DNA of 64,000 nucleotides from Pseudomonas sp. RIT409 (GTDB lineage Bacteria; Pseudomonadota; Gammaproteobacteria; Pseudomonadales; Pseudomonadaceae). The translations under genes and the position numbers were made by a program. The stretch is taken from contig NZ_QARE02000003.1 in NCBI RefSeq assembly GCF_003052515.2, positions 124,001 through 188,000 of the forward strand, given 5' to 3'. Under the pieces are notes generated by a model. It worked only from the letters and a program-made list of their open reading frames with translations. It searched no databases and was not told where the DNA came from. Positions 8,478 to 17,225 of this stretch are shown here, in pieces; the stretch's first letter is position 1, and every line of letters begins with the position of its first letter.

Positions 8478-9344
8478 ATGGCCAACGGGATATTAGAAAG
8501 TCTGGACGGCAAGCTCGAACGTTGCTCGATCAACACGGCGACTCTGGGCCATAGAGAATCACTACGTATCACCGTGGACCGCATTGCTCGTGCAGGGTTT
8601 GGATCTATCGCTCCTTGGCGAAGCGAGGTTGAATCTTGCGATGTTCATGCGCTTAGCCGACAGATCAAAGACGCCGGTCTGAGTGTCAGCGGCTATTGCC
8701 GGTCGACCTATATCCCTGCACTCAGCCTCACGGAGTTCAAGGCAAACGTGGAGGGAAACAAGAAGGCACTTCACGACGCCGGCGTATTGGAGGCGCGATG
8801 CTTCGTCATGGTTGTCGGCGGTATTCCAGTAGGCAGCCAAGACCTCGCAGGTGCACGAACCCAAGTACGTGATGCAGTGGCAGAATTGCTCAATGTCGCC
8901 AAGGAGGTGGGCGTCCCGCTGGCACTTGAACCCCTGCACCCTGTGTACGCTGCCAATCGGTCGGTTCTGAATACGCTGGGACAGGCGTTGCAATGGTGTG
9001 ACGACATTGATCCTGACCGGAGCGGCTATCTGGGTGTAGCCATTGATGCCTATCACTGTTGGTGGGATCCAGACTTGGCTCAAGGTATCGCATCGGCAGG
9101 GAACGCTAAACGGATTTTGGCCTATCACGTCTGCGACTGGCTTCACGACACTCAGGATTTCCTCCTAGATCGAGGGATGATGGGAGATGGGGTCATTGAT
9201 CTTCCAGAATTGCGGCGTCTCGTTGAAGCGGCAGGCTATGTCGGCTCAGTTGAAGTAGAGATATTTTCAAAAGAGAACTGGTGGAAAAGGGACGCCGAAG
9301 AAGTGCTCTCCATTTGCGCCAAACGACTTCAAACAGTTTGCTGA
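8478..9344 (+). CDS. Sugar phosphate isomerase/epimerase family protein (xylose-isomerase-like TIM barrel)
   Basis: A 288-residue AP-endonuclease-2/xylose-isomerase-like TIM barrel. Probable metal ligands occur in the expected order: Glu in LALEPLHP, Asp and His in VAIDAYHCWWD, His in ILAYHVCDW, and the final Glu in SVEVEIFS. Members isomerise or epimerise sugars, ketoses and inosose-type cyclitols, or dehydrate them. It is the third gene of the SDR-DUF993 operon, starting 5 bp after the previous stop. The three enzymes together look like a short pathway on an oxidised polyol or sugar acid; the substrate is unknown. Confidence 0.8.
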   Translation: MANGILESLDGKLERCSINTATLGHRESLRITVDRIARAGFGSIAPWRSEVESCDVHALSRQIKDAGLSVSGYCRSTYIPALSLTEFKANVEGNKKALHDAGVLEARCFVMVVGGIPVGSQDLAGARTQVRDAVAELLNVAKEVGVPLALEPLHPVYAANRSVLNTLGQALQWCDDIDPDRSGYLGVAIDAYHCWWDPDLAQGIASAGNAKRILAYHVCDWLHDTQDFLLDRGMMGDGVIDLPELRRLVEAAGYVGSVEVEIFSKENWWKRDAEEVLSICAKRLQTVC

Positions 9345-9496
9345 ACCCTAAACGTTATTAATAAATCGCCCCATACAAAGTTGTAAGGAGCCGAGAATCT
9401 AAATATCGGAAAGTTTTCTGCGTCTGTTCAAAAATAAAAACAGCAACCTGGCATCTGTAAAAAGGGTGCGCGCACGTAGCCTTGGGAACAATAAAA

Positions 9497-10801
9497 ATGA
9501 AACTCAAGTTTTCTCGATACACCAATAGTCTGTTGGCCGTCACCATCAGCGGCATCGCTTCCACTGGCTCGGCTTTCGCAGAAGGTTTTTTCGAAGACAC
9601 GCAGGCAAACCTGAAGCTTCGCAATTTCTATATGAATCGCAACTTTTTCGATAACGGACCGGCCAAGGCTGTTCCGGGGCCAACGAAGCGCGGGGGCGCC
9701 GAAGAATGGACGCAGAGCTTCATCCTGGATCTGCGTTCCGGGTTCACTCAAGGCCCGGTTGGATTCGGCGTGGATGCGCTCGGGCTTTATTCGATCAAAC
9801 TGGACGGCGGTCGCGGGACGTACGGAACCCAGTTGCTGCCGACCCATGATGGTAATCGGCCAGCAGACGACTTCGGTCGCCTCGCGGTAGCTGGGAAGAT
9901 GAAGTTTTCGAAGACCGAATTGAAGATTGGCGAATGGATGCCAGTCCTTCCTATCGTTCGAGCTGACGATGGCCGCTCATTGCCTCAAACCCTGGAAGGT
10001 GCTCAGATCACATCCAAGGAGATACCGGATGTGACGCTTTATGCCGGTCAGTTCAGAGGTAACAGTCAGCGAAACGATGCCAGCATGGAGAAACTTTCAC
10101 TGAATACTGCTGGCACAGTGGTGCACGGGAAAAACACCATCTCGTCTGATCATTTCAACTTTGCGGGTGCCGAATACACCTTCTACGAAAAGAGCACCAT
10201 GGTGGGTGCCTGGTATGGACAGTTGGAAGACATCTATCACCAGAGCTACTTCCAGCTTGTACACGACCAACCTGTAGGCAATGTGACCCTGGGCGCGAAT
10301 CTCGGCTACTTCATTGGCGATGAAGACGGGGCTGCGCTCGCTGGCGGACAGAAAAACCGTACCTTCTCGGGCCTGTTCTCCCTCAAAACAGGGGCGAACA
10401 CATTTTACCTTGGGCTCCAGCATGTCTCAGGTGAAGCAGCCTGGCAGCGCATCTCGGGAACCAGCGGCGGCACTCTCGCAAACGACAGCTACAACTGGAG
10501 TTACGAGGGGGAGAAGGAACGCTCGTGGCAGGTCCGTCATGACTACGACTTCGCTGGATGGGGCGTACCGGGGCTCACCATGATGAACCGGTTTATCAAG
10601 GGGACCAACGTACACACCGCCACTGTCGACGATGGCGAGGATCGGGGACGGGAATCGGAACTGGCGTATGTTTTTCAAAGCGGCACTTTCAAATCCCTCA
10701 CTGTTCGCTGGCGCAACTCCACCCTGCGCAGAAACTACGGCAGCAACAGTAGCTTCGACGAAAACCGTCTGATCATTCAGTACCCCATTTCGATTCTGTA
10801 A
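9497..10801 (+). CDS. OprD-family outer-membrane porin
   Basis: A 434-residue porin of the OprD family. The signal peptide ends in STGSAFA before the mature EGFFEDTQANLKLRNFYMNR, a strong OprD N-terminus. Further family motifs are WTQSFILDLRSGFTQGPVGFG and the DDFGRLAVAGKMKFSKTELK and LKIGEWMPVLPI stretches. It ends in LIIQYPISIL, a beta-strand end. ATG 9497 is used because the signal peptide starts there. OprD porins pass small acids or basic amino acids through the outer membrane; here it probably admits the substrate of the preceding operon, 152 bp upstream. Its last ~45 codons recur as a pseudogene at 28161. Confidence 0.92.
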   Translation: MKLKFSRYTNSLLAVTISGIASTGSAFAEGFFEDTQANLKLRNFYMNRNFFDNGPAKAVPGPTKRGGAEEWTQSFILDLRSGFTQGPVGFGVDALGLYSIKLDGGRGTYGTQLLPTHDGNRPADDFGRLAVAGKMKFSKTELKIGEWMPVLPIVRADDGRSLPQTLEGAQITSKEIPDVTLYAGQFRGNSQRNDASMEKLSLNTAGTVVHGKNTISSDHFNFAGAEYTFYEKSTMVGAWYGQLEDIYHQSYFQLVHDQPVGNVTLGANLGYFIGDEDGAALAGGQKNRTFSGLFSLKTGANTFYLGLQHVSGEAAWQRISGTSGGTLANDSYNWSYEGEKERSWQVRHDYDFAGWGVPGLTMMNRFIKGTNVHTATVDDGEDRGRESELAYVFQSGTFKSLTVRWRNSTLRRNYGSNSSFDENRLIIQYPISIL

Positions 10802-10814
10802 TCCATGACGGGGA

Positions 10815-10853
10815 CTCGGCTCTGAGATGTCTACAACAGGATCCAGAGCCGAG
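10815..10853. terminator. Hairpin after the porin gene
   Basis: CTCGGCTCTG (10815-10824) and CAGAGCCGAG (10844-10853) form a perfect 10 bp stem with a 19-nt loop, 13 bp after the porin stop and before the convergent LysR gene. There is no U-tract. The same structure, with one change, follows the porin remnant at about 28309-28347. Confidence 0.55.
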
Positions 10854-10946
10854 CAACCAAAGAGGCGATCTGCTTCCTGCTCGATCCCGCGAGCGTCCGC
10901 TTTGGGTCGATAGCAGCCGCTCAAGCAGCATGTGGAAAGCCCTCTA

Positions 10947-11876
10947 TCACTTAAGCGGAGAACTCGTACTGCGCTTACCGCTGTCCATCAACCCCATTTC
11001 CTTGATGGTGTTTGCAGCGAATTCGATGAACGCAGATACCGCGCGAGGCAATTGGCGGCTGTGGTAGACAAGATGCACACCTATTGCGCCTGAGGTGTAA
11101 TCAGGAAGCACTTCCTTCAAGCGCCCCGCATCGATATGGGCAGCGCTGAGTGCTATGGGCAGCAGCGCAATACCCATTCCGGCCAGCGCCGCTTCAAGCT
11201 GCGCAGAAGAGGTATTGGCTTGAAATGGACCGTCCACTTCGATGGTCGCCGCTTGATGGTCGACACCGCCCAGCCGCCAGGTGGTGCGAGGACCACTGTG
11301 AGACGGCGAGGTGATGCATTGATGGCCACTCAGATCCCCAGGCTCTGCCGGCACGCCATGTGCCGCCAGGTAGCCTGGGCTCGCCACCAGCGTTTGGTAA
11401 CTCGTGCCAAGTTTGCGAGCGAACAGCGACGGATCGCGATCACCTCCGCGCATAGCGACGTCTATTCCTTCCCCCAGCAAATCGATTCGCGCGTCATTTA
11501 GCTCGAACTCAAGACGTACTCGTGGATGCTCGGCGATGAATTGCGCGACCGCCTGTGCCGGAAACCAGTTGAAAAAATCCACAGGAGCAGCCACCCGGAC
11601 GCGACCAGCAATCTCAGCAGAATCATTCGTCACCTGACCGGCAACCCGCAGCAACGCATCGATCTGATCGGCAGATTCGGCGTAAAAATTGGTCCCTGCA
11701 TCGGTCAACATTAAGCGCCGCGTAGTGCGCTGCATCAGCCGTGTACCTAACGCGGCCTCCAATAGCTGCACACGCCTGCTGGCCGTACTGGGCGGCATAC
11801 CTAGACGCCGGCCTGCTTCAGCGAAACTCCCTGCTCGAACGACTTGAACAAAAAGCGCGACATCATTCAGGTCCAC
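10947..11876 (-). CDS. LysR-family transcriptional regulator
   Basis: A 309-residue LysR regulator of the CrgA/DsdC-like branch. The HTH is DLNDVALFVQVVRAGSFAEA, then GRRLGMPPSTASRRVQLLE and RTTRRLMLTDAG. The effector domain has RVRVAAPVDFF and GRLKEVLPDY. Start: GTG 11876 matches the usual LysR N-terminus; a longer frame to 11993 would add 39 unconserved residues. It is convergent with the porin and divergent from the FMN reductase operon, which is its likeliest target. The inducer is unknown. Confidence 0.88.
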   Translation of the reverse strand: MDLNDVALFVQVVRAGSFAEAGRRLGMPPSTASRRVQLLEAALGTRLMQRTTRRLMLTDAGTNFYAESADQIDALLRVAGQVTNDSAEIAGRVRVAAPVDFFNWFPAQAVAQFIAEHPRVRLEFELNDARIDLLGEGIDVAMRGGDRDPSLFARKLGTSYQTLVASPGYLAAHGVPAEPGDLSGHQCITSPSHSGPRTTWRLGGVDHQAATIEVDGPFQANTSSAQLEAALAGMGIALLPIALSAAHIDAGRLKEVLPDYTSGAIGVHLVYHSRQLPRAVSAFIEFAANTIKEMGLMDSGKRSTSSPLK

Positions 11877-12051
11877 GTGATTACCGCCGTTTCTGCATGA
11901 GTAAGATTGATCCGCCTCTTCCAGAACGAGGCCCGACCGGCCAGCTTGATCCTTCATCACCAAGTCTGTGTTAGTCACTCTACCCCATTGCACTCATTTA
12001 TGAACGAGTGCATCCCACCCATCCATCTTTCTGGATGATCGGTGACTTCCT

Positions 12052-12089
12052 AAAGTGGGCTCCATGGCGCACAGGCGCCCCACTTTTTT
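12052..12089 (+). terminator. Terminator-like hairpin in the leader of the FMN reductase operon
   Basis: AAAGTGGG (12052-12059) and CCCACTTT (12079-12086) pair, with the inner GGCGC/GCGCC adding to the fold, and the stem runs into six T residues (12084-12089). It ends 15 bp before the FMN reductase ATG, with the ribosome site CAGGAGA just after it. It may be an attenuator or a terminator for transcripts arriving from upstream. Confidence 0.55.
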
Positions 12090-12104
12090 CTCAGGAGACT
12101 CACC

Positions 12105-12695
12105 ATGACCACCGTTTCCGTCATCGTCGGCAGCATTCGTGACAGCCGCTTTTCCAGCGCCCCAGCTAACTGGATCAAGCACCACCTGGAACAACGTGAA
12201 GGGCTCAACGTGCGCTTGCTCGACCTGCGCGATTTTGATCTGCCGTTCTTCGACAGCGCCATGCTTCCCGGCTTTCCTGGCCGTCCAGCGTATGAAAACG
12301 AAAATGTTCGTCGCTGGACTGAACAGATTGCGACCACTGATGCGTTCGTGGTGGCCACAGCCGAATACAACTTTGGCCCGCCGGCTGTTCTGAAGAACGC
12401 ACTGGACTGGGTCTACCCGGAGTGGAATCGCAAGCCGATTGGTTTCGTGAGCTGGGGCAGCGTTGGCGGCGCCCGCGCAGTTCAGCAACTGCGCGAAATC
12501 GCGACCGAGCTTCAGATGGCATCGATTCGTACAGCGGTGCATATCCCGGTCGGGGCGATCTATGCCCATTTCCAGGGCAAAACCGATGAAATCGAGGCCG
12601 CGTTGCAGGCGCAGAACGATCAGGCGGGACGCATGATCGACGACCTGCTCTGGTGGTCGGACGCCCTCCAAACTGCCCGCAATACAACCGCCTGA
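12105..12695 (+). CDS. NADPH-dependent FMN reductase-like flavoprotein
   Basis: A 196-residue flavodoxin-fold reductase of the FMN_red family. The FMN phosphate loop is GSIRDSRFSSAPA at residues 9-21, and the family signature is EYNFGPPAVLKNALDWVYPE near 86. It reduces flavin or quinone-like substrates with NADPH in the cytoplasm. The ribosome site CAGGAGA is well placed. It starts an operon with a pirin, a nitroreductase and a broken NADP-oxidoreductase, an arrangement often seen in electrophile or quinone stress responses. The divergent LysR regulator is the probable controller. Confidence 0.9.
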   Translation: MTTVSVIVGSIRDSRFSSAPANWIKHHLEQREGLNVRLLDLRDFDLPFFDSAMLPGFPGRPAYENENVRRWTEQIATTDAFVVATAEYNFGPPAVLKNALDWVYPEWNRKPIGFVSWGSVGGARAVQQLREIATELQMASIRTAVHIPVGAIYAHFQGKTDEIEAALQAQNDQAGRMIDDLLWWSDALQTARNTTA

Positions 12696-12709
12696 TCGAG
12701 GAGATGACC

Positions 12710-13420
12710 ATGTCCCACGCTGCTGAAAAAACCAATATGCAACTGCGTCAGATCACTCATCGCACCCATGGGCAACGCAACGGCGCGGCCGTGCGACTGA
12801 TGAGCCCGTCAGATTTCGGTCAGATTCTCAAACCGTTCGTGTTCCTGGATTTCTTCGACATGCAGGGCCCGCCTTTCGTGGGCGACCTTCATCCACATTC
12901 GGGTATTGCCACGTTGTCCTATCTGATCGACGGGCGGATGGACTTGATTGATCCGGATGGCACCACGGTCGTTCTACCCAGCGGCGGCGTCGAGTGGATG
13001 CAGGCAGGTAAAGGCATGTGGCACGGCGGCAGCGTCAGCAGCGCAATCGAAACCCCGTCGCCTATGAATTTCCTGGCCGTGAAACTCAAGGCCGGAGACC
13101 GGTGGACCTATGTCTCGCCGAGTGGACACACGGTGCTATGGGTATCACCTGTTGAAGGAGGACTGCTGGCCAACGATGAAAAGCTTCACCCTGAAGAGTT
13201 GGTGGCATTCGAACGTTCCAGTCAGTCGGTTCACTTCGAGGCCTTGACTGATACCCAGTTCATCCTGGGGTCTGCCACACCTCACAAGCACGATCTCGCC
13301 CTAAGCTATTACTCGGTTCACACCTCACCGCAGGCGCTGAAGGTCGGAGAAGCCCAAATCCAAACCATCGGCAAACGCCTGGTCGAAGAAGGTCGCCTGG
13401 ACCGCCGGTACATTCGATAA
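12710..13420 (+). CDS. Pirin family protein
   Basis: A 236-residue pirin, a bicupin of the cupin superfamily. The N-terminal cupin carries the metal-binding GDLHPHSGIATLSYLIDG segment, preceded by PFVFLDFFDMQGPPF; the second ligand pair lies around EWMQAGKGMWHGG. Pirins bind iron and some have quercetinase activity. ATG 12710 has GAGGAG 8 nt upstream, whereas ATG 12704 directly abuts it. The gene follows the FMN reductase by 14 bp and precedes the nitroreductase by 20 bp, so it is operonic. Confidence 0.9.
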   Translation: MSHAAEKTNMQLRQITHRTHGQRNGAAVRLMSPSDFGQILKPFVFLDFFDMQGPPFVGDLHPHSGIATLSYLIDGRMDLIDPDGTTVVLPSGGVEWMQAGKGMWHGGSVSSAIETPSPMNFLAVKLKAGDRWTYVSPSGHTVLWVSPVEGGLLANDEKLHPEELVAFERSSQSVHFEALTDTQFILGSATPHKHDLALSYYSVHTSPQALKVGEAQIQTIGKRLVEEGRLDRRYIR

Positions 13421-13440
13421 CAGGTTCGGAGGAGAACACC

Positions 13441-14043
13441 ATGTCTATTCGCTCTGCGATGACCAACGATGTGCTGGCTCAACTGTTCACAGAAGCCCGG
13501 TCTCATCACCACTGGACAGATAGAGCCGTATCGGACGAGTCGCTTAAAGCACTCTACGAACTGGCCAAATGGGGCCCTACGAGCGGGAACCTTCAGCCTG
13601 CCCGCATCGTTTTTGTCCGATCCGAGGAAGGGAAACGCAAGCTATATCCCGCGCTTGAGGGCATGGGCAGCAACCCCGAGCAAGTGCGGATGGCACCTGT
13701 AACCGCCATCGTGGCTCAGGACACGAGGTTCTTTGACCAGGCACCTCGCCTGTTCCCCCGCATGAATTTCAAGCCGATGTTCGAGGCCGACGCGGCCTTT
13801 GCCGAGTCGATTGCCTACCGCAGCAGCTCGCTCACAGGGGCCTACCTGATGATCGCGGCGCGCGGCCTGGGGCTGGATGTGTGCCCCATGTCCGGTTTCC
13901 ACAACGCTATCATTGATGAGGCTTTTTTCAACGGCACGTCATGGAAGGCAAACTTCATTTTCACCATTGGCCATGGCGATGACGCGCGCCTCTACCCACG
14001 TGACCCTCGGCTGCCCTTCGAGGAAGCCTGCCGCTTCGAGTGA
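13441..14043 (+). CDS. Nitroreductase family protein (RutE/HadB type)
   Basis: A 200-residue FMN-dependent nitroreductase-fold protein closest to the malonic semialdehyde reductase (RutE)/HadB group. The N-terminal flavin loop appears as SHHHWTDRAVSDE, where most nitroreductases have R-R-S-x-R. It is followed by AKWGPTSGNLQPARIVFV, where G-P-[TS]-S-x-N is characteristic, and GLDVCPMSGFHN near the end. It reduces an aldehyde, nitro or enone group with NAD(P)H. The ribosome site is GGAGGA. It is third in the FMN reductase-pirin operon. Confidence 0.88.
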   Translation: MSIRSAMTNDVLAQLFTEARSHHHWTDRAVSDESLKALYELAKWGPTSGNLQPARIVFVRSEEGKRKLYPALEGMGSNPEQVRMAPVTAIVAQDTRFFDQAPRLFPRMNFKPMFEADAAFAESIAYRSSSLTGAYLMIAARGLGLDVCPMSGFHNAIIDEAFFNGTSWKANFIFTIGHGDDARLYPRDPRLPFEEACRFE

Positions 14044-14062
14044 AGGATAAACAGGAGCAGAT

Positions 14063-14310
14063 ATGAAAAGCGTCGGAACCATTGGCGCCGGACAAATCGG
14101 CAGCGCAATCGCTCAGCAGCTCGCGCGTTTGAACATTGAAGCCACGCTGGCCAACAGCCGAGGACCTGAAACCCTCCGCGACCAGATCAGGCAATGGGGC
14201 CCTTCGATCAAAGCAGATACACGAGAAGACGCAGTTGCCAAGGACATTGTGTTCGTAGCGATGCTCTGAGAGGACTCGAAAGAAGCACTCAGAGACGCCA
14301 GATCGACTAC
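14063..14310 (+). pseudogene. NADP-dependent oxidoreductase (F420-oxidoreductase-like) remnant
   Basis: The N-terminal Rossmann part of an NADP oxidoreductase: MKSVGTIGAGQIGSAIAQQL, then ATLANSRGPETL and DIVFVAML. The next codon is TGA at the position of a conserved Trp (V-P-W-E in relatives). The frame continues EDSKEALRDA before losing similarity just before the MFS gene end. Family members are about 200 residues, so it has a nonsense codon and a 3' truncation. It was the fourth gene of the FMN reductase operon. Confidence 0.75.
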
Positions 14311-14325
14311 TACCGCAATAATCCA

Positions 14326-15645
14326 CTATTTGCGAGTCGTTACCGCGCTCGTAGCTGCGGCCAACCGACCACCCATCACTGCATGACCACGTTTAGTTTT
14401 CATATAGTGGCGCAGCGCAAGTGTGGCAGTAAACGCCATGAGTCCTGCAGCTCCCGTCCATGCCCCCGGCATGCCGCGATTACCTGTTTCATGAATCAAC
14501 CATGTATCGATCGCAGGAGTGAATCCACCCACGATGGCTGCAAGGCTATACGCGACCGAGAACCCGAGGGTGCGCAACGACTCAGGCACGATTTCAATCA
14601 CGTAGACAATCATCGCTCCGTTGAACAGACCGTAAAGCACTGACAGCCACAGCTCGACGATCAAGAGTTTCTCAAAAGAAGGACCTGCAGCGAGCCAGGT
14701 CATCGCGGGATAGGCTGTTAGCACCGCCAGCAGCGTGCAGGTGAGTAACACGGGCAACCTGCCCAGACGATCGGATACCGCGCCACCCAATGGTAACCAC
14801 ACGAAGTTTGCGCAGGCCACGAAGAAGGTCACTGCAAGGCTTTCAAACCGGGTGAGATGCAGGACTTCACGCCCAAATGTCGGGGTATAGCCGTTCAAGG
14901 TATAAAACGACACGGTAGTCATCATCGCTACCAGCGCCCCCATAAGTACGACCGGCCAGTTTGCAGCCAAAGAAGTAAAAAGCTCGGCGGTTGTCGACCT
15001 GCGCCGGGCCTCAAATGCACTCGTCTCCTCAAGAGATCGGCGCAACACGAACAGTACCGGAATGAGCAGGCAGCCAACGAGGAGCGGAATACGCCAGCCC
15101 CAGGCGCTCAACAGGTCCGGCGCCATCACGGTGGTCAGCAAAACACTGAGGGAAGAGGCCAACACCGCCGACAGCTGCGTGCTCGCCGATTGCCAGCTCA
15201 CGAAGAAACCCTTGCGACCGGGTGGTGCGATTTCGGCAAGATAGACCGAAACGCCTCCTTGTTCCGCGCCCGCCGAGAAGCCCTGCACCAACCGCCCTAT
15301 CACAACGATGATTGGAGATAGGATTCCGATTGACTCATAGCTCGGTGTTACCGCAATCGTCAACGTTCCCACTGCCATCATTGACAACGTCACCATTAGC
15401 CCGCGCCGCCGACCTACCCGGTCAATATAAGCGCCTAACACGAAGGCCCCGATCGGCCGCATCAAATAACCTGCACCGAACGTTGCCAGGGTCGCCAGCA
15501 ACGATGCGTAAGTATTGTCGCTGGGAAAATAGGCTTTCGCGATTTCAGTCGCGAAATAGCCGAATATCAGTAGGTCGTAGACCTCGAGACAATTTCCTAC
15601 GCACACTCTCACGATCGTTGAAACGGTGTCGCGTCTGCTGCTCAT
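14326..15645 (-). CDS. MFS transporter, TcuC/CitA-like tricarboxylate:proton symporter (MHS family)
   Basis: A 439-residue metabolite:H+ symporter resembling the tricarballylate and citrate carriers TcuC/CitA. Shared blocks are NCLEVYDLLIFGYFATEIAK, GAGYLMRPIGAFVLGAYIDR, VGRRRGLMVTLSMMA, GRLVQGFSAGAEQGGVSVYL and FVSWQSASTQLS. It imports a di- or tricarboxylate with protons across the inner membrane. ATG 15645 is chosen because homology begins there; the frame runs open 30 codons further upstream. The FAH gene ends 38 bp upstream on the same strand, so the two are probably cotranscribed. Confidence 0.88.
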   Translation of the reverse strand: MSSRRDTVSTIVRVCVGNCLEVYDLLIFGYFATEIAKAYFPSDNTYASLLATLATFGAGYLMRPIGAFVLGAYIDRVGRRRGLMVTLSMMAVGTLTIAVTPSYESIGILSPIIVVIGRLVQGFSAGAEQGGVSVYLAEIAPPGRKGFFVSWQSASTQLSAVLASSLSVLLTTVMAPDLLSAWGWRIPLLVGCLLIPVLFVLRRSLEETSAFEARRRSTTAELFTSLAANWPVVLMGALVAMMTTVSFYTLNGYTPTFGREVLHLTRFESLAVTFFVACANFVWLPLGGAVSDRLGRLPVLLTCTLLAVLTAYPAMTWLAAGPSFEKLLIVELWLSVLYGLFNGAMIVYVIEIVPESLRTLGFSVAYSLAAIVGGFTPAIDTWLIHETGNRGMPGAWTGAAGLMAFTATLALRHYMKTKRGHAVMGGRLAAATSAVTTRK

Positions 15646-15683
15646 ATGCTGTGCTTCTTCTTGTGGCTTATTGTTTGAGTTGT

Positions 15684-16586
15684 TCAGACGATGTGAGTTG
15701 TCAGTTCCATGACCCCCTCGATCCCGGCCACGCATACATCGCCAGGCTTGAGATAGAGCTCATCAGCATTGGGGTGGGAGATCGCCGTGCCGCGTGGAGC
15801 ACCGGTTGAAATCACATCGCCTGGCTCGAATGGCATCCAGCGCGTGAAGTGCTCGATAATCTGGTCGATACGGAATATGTGCTCGTTGGTATTTACCCGA
15901 AGACGTTCCTGGCCGTTCACTTTGCAGGTCATCCAGAGGTTGTAGGGATCGGCAATTTCCCAGATCGGTACGACGAAGGGGCCAGTGGGGCAAAAGCCCG
16001 GCATATTCTTGGCCGTCCAGAATTTCGTACCTGATGCTACTTCCTGCTTTTGAATCGCTCGTGCAGTCAAGTCGTTCAGGATGGTAATGCCGCCAATCAC
16101 TGCATGTGCGTCAGAACGCTTGGTTCGATGGGCGGGACGCGACACGACGAAGGCGAGTTCGGGTTCGTAGTCAAGGGTGGTGATGCCCTCCGGGCGGAGA
16201 ACCGAAGCGCCCTCTCCCACCATTGTGGATGGCAGCTTGACGAATCCGGTCGGCTCCTGTGGATCCTCCTTCAACATGTTTTCGCGAACCAACTCTTCAC
16301 GGTGCACCCGCGAGTTTTTGCCTACGCAGAAAATCTTTGATGGCTGAAGAACTGCAGGTAGTAATTCTACTCCGCTCAGCTCACGGTGGTGCCCTGCGCG
16401 GGCGGCTAAGCTGCGCAAGGCATCCGGCTCGAACGCTAATAGCGATTCCAGCGTCGTCTGAGCACCTATTAGAGACGTCAGATCGGCGATCATAGTCTCC
16501 TTGACAAGACCTACTCGGGGTAACAAGTTGCCAGGGCAACGATAGTTAGCCAGTTTGATGAATGACCGGTTCTTAGGAAGCTGCAT
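15684..16586 (-). CDS. Fumarylacetoacetate hydrolase (FAH) family protein
   Basis: A 300-residue FAH-fold enzyme. The metal triad is present as two Glu in LDYEPELAFVVSRPA and Asp in TILNDLTARAIQ. TGPFVVPIWEI and the C-terminal GDVISTGAPRGTA motif with PGDVCVAGIEGVMEL complete the family pattern. Members hydrolyse, hydrate or decarboxylate 2-keto acids with a 1,3-dicarbonyl. It precedes the TcuC-like transporter on the same strand, suggesting uptake and hydrolysis of a keto-polycarboxylate. The upstream ribosome site is weak (AGG, 8 nt). The substrate is not identifiable. Confidence 0.88.
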   Translation of the reverse strand: MQLPKNRSFIKLANYRCPGNLLPRVGLVKETMIADLTSLIGAQTTLESLLAFEPDALRSLAARAGHHRELSGVELLPAVLQPSKIFCVGKNSRVHREELVRENMLKEDPQEPTGFVKLPSTMVGEGASVLRPEGITTLDYEPELAFVVSRPAHRTKRSDAHAVIGGITILNDLTARAIQKQEVASGTKFWTAKNMPGFCPTGPFVVPIWEIADPYNLWMTCKVNGQERLRVNTNEHIFRIDQIIEHFTRWMPFEPGDVISTGAPRGTAISHPNADELYLKPGDVCVAGIEGVMELTTHIV

Positions 16587-16766
16587 CTTAATTGCCTATT
16601 TTTGTGAATATTCGGTGGATCGGCACGCTCGGCAGTATGGCCACACCAAACGGGGTTTTAAATTGCGATAACTTTGAAAGCACAAGAGTTGTCGCACCAC
16701 ATCGAAATGGAATTAGCAAAGGGAATAGCTGGTGAGTTCCGGTAAGGGAAATCTCTCAGCCATCCA
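16587..16766. other. Upstream region of the FAH gene, no gene seen
   Basis: This AT-rich stretch probably contains the FAH promoter (TTGCGATAA and TGTGAATATT elements). I see no coding signal or clear palindrome. Confidence 0.4.
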
Positions 16767-17000
16767 TTAGAGGCGCTGCTCGCAGCACAGCTTTAAGCTG
16801 AAACATTCTGTAACGGCGAATCTGGGAGCGATACTGACATTCCTGAACCGCCCCTGTTCAATTTTGTAAGAGGTCAACAGGTTGACATCACTCTGAGGAT
16901 GGGCAGGCCATCTTTTTGAATTGTCATAATCTGCCATATAGCGCAGGAAGCCAGGCAAAAGATCGCGCGAGTTACCTATAAGAAGATGCGATGCCCCTCC
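16767..17000 (-). pseudogene. Unrecognised coding remnant
   Basis: An open minus-strand frame of about 75 codons without a credible start. It includes LLPGFLRYMADYDNSK and KIEQGRFRNVSIAPRFAV. The amino-acid composition looks like genuine protein, but I cannot name the family. Its position among truncated genes suggests the 3' end of a deleted gene. Low confidence. Confidence 0.3.
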
Positions 17001-17027
17001 TTATGAGCTTTCCTCTCACATCAGCCG

Positions 17028-17225
17028 TTAGGCCTCTTCACCGTGAAACCTCTTCAATTGCGATTGCGTATAGCGGTGCATTGCCTCCGAGATCGCGACA
17101 GTGTCTTTGGGTTCAGCCTCTAGTGCTCCGATAGAGATGCGAACCATCCGACGTCCATCGATAGTTGGAGGCGGGAGAATACCCTCACCAGATTGATTCA
17201 GGTCATCCACCCAAGCACGCGTGTA
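17028..17225 (-). pseudogene. C-terminal remnant of a group II PLP-dependent decarboxylase
   Basis: About 65 codons open on the minus strand: TRAWVDDLNQSGEGILPPPT, then IDGRRMVRISIGALEAEPKD and a final helix. The N-x-[ST]-G-E...G-R-x-x-[VL]-R-x-[SA]-I-G pattern is the C-terminal signature of aromatic-L-amino-acid/tyrosine-type decarboxylases. The PLP domain is absent and a stop codon lies directly upstream, so this is a truncated fragment. Confidence 0.55.
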
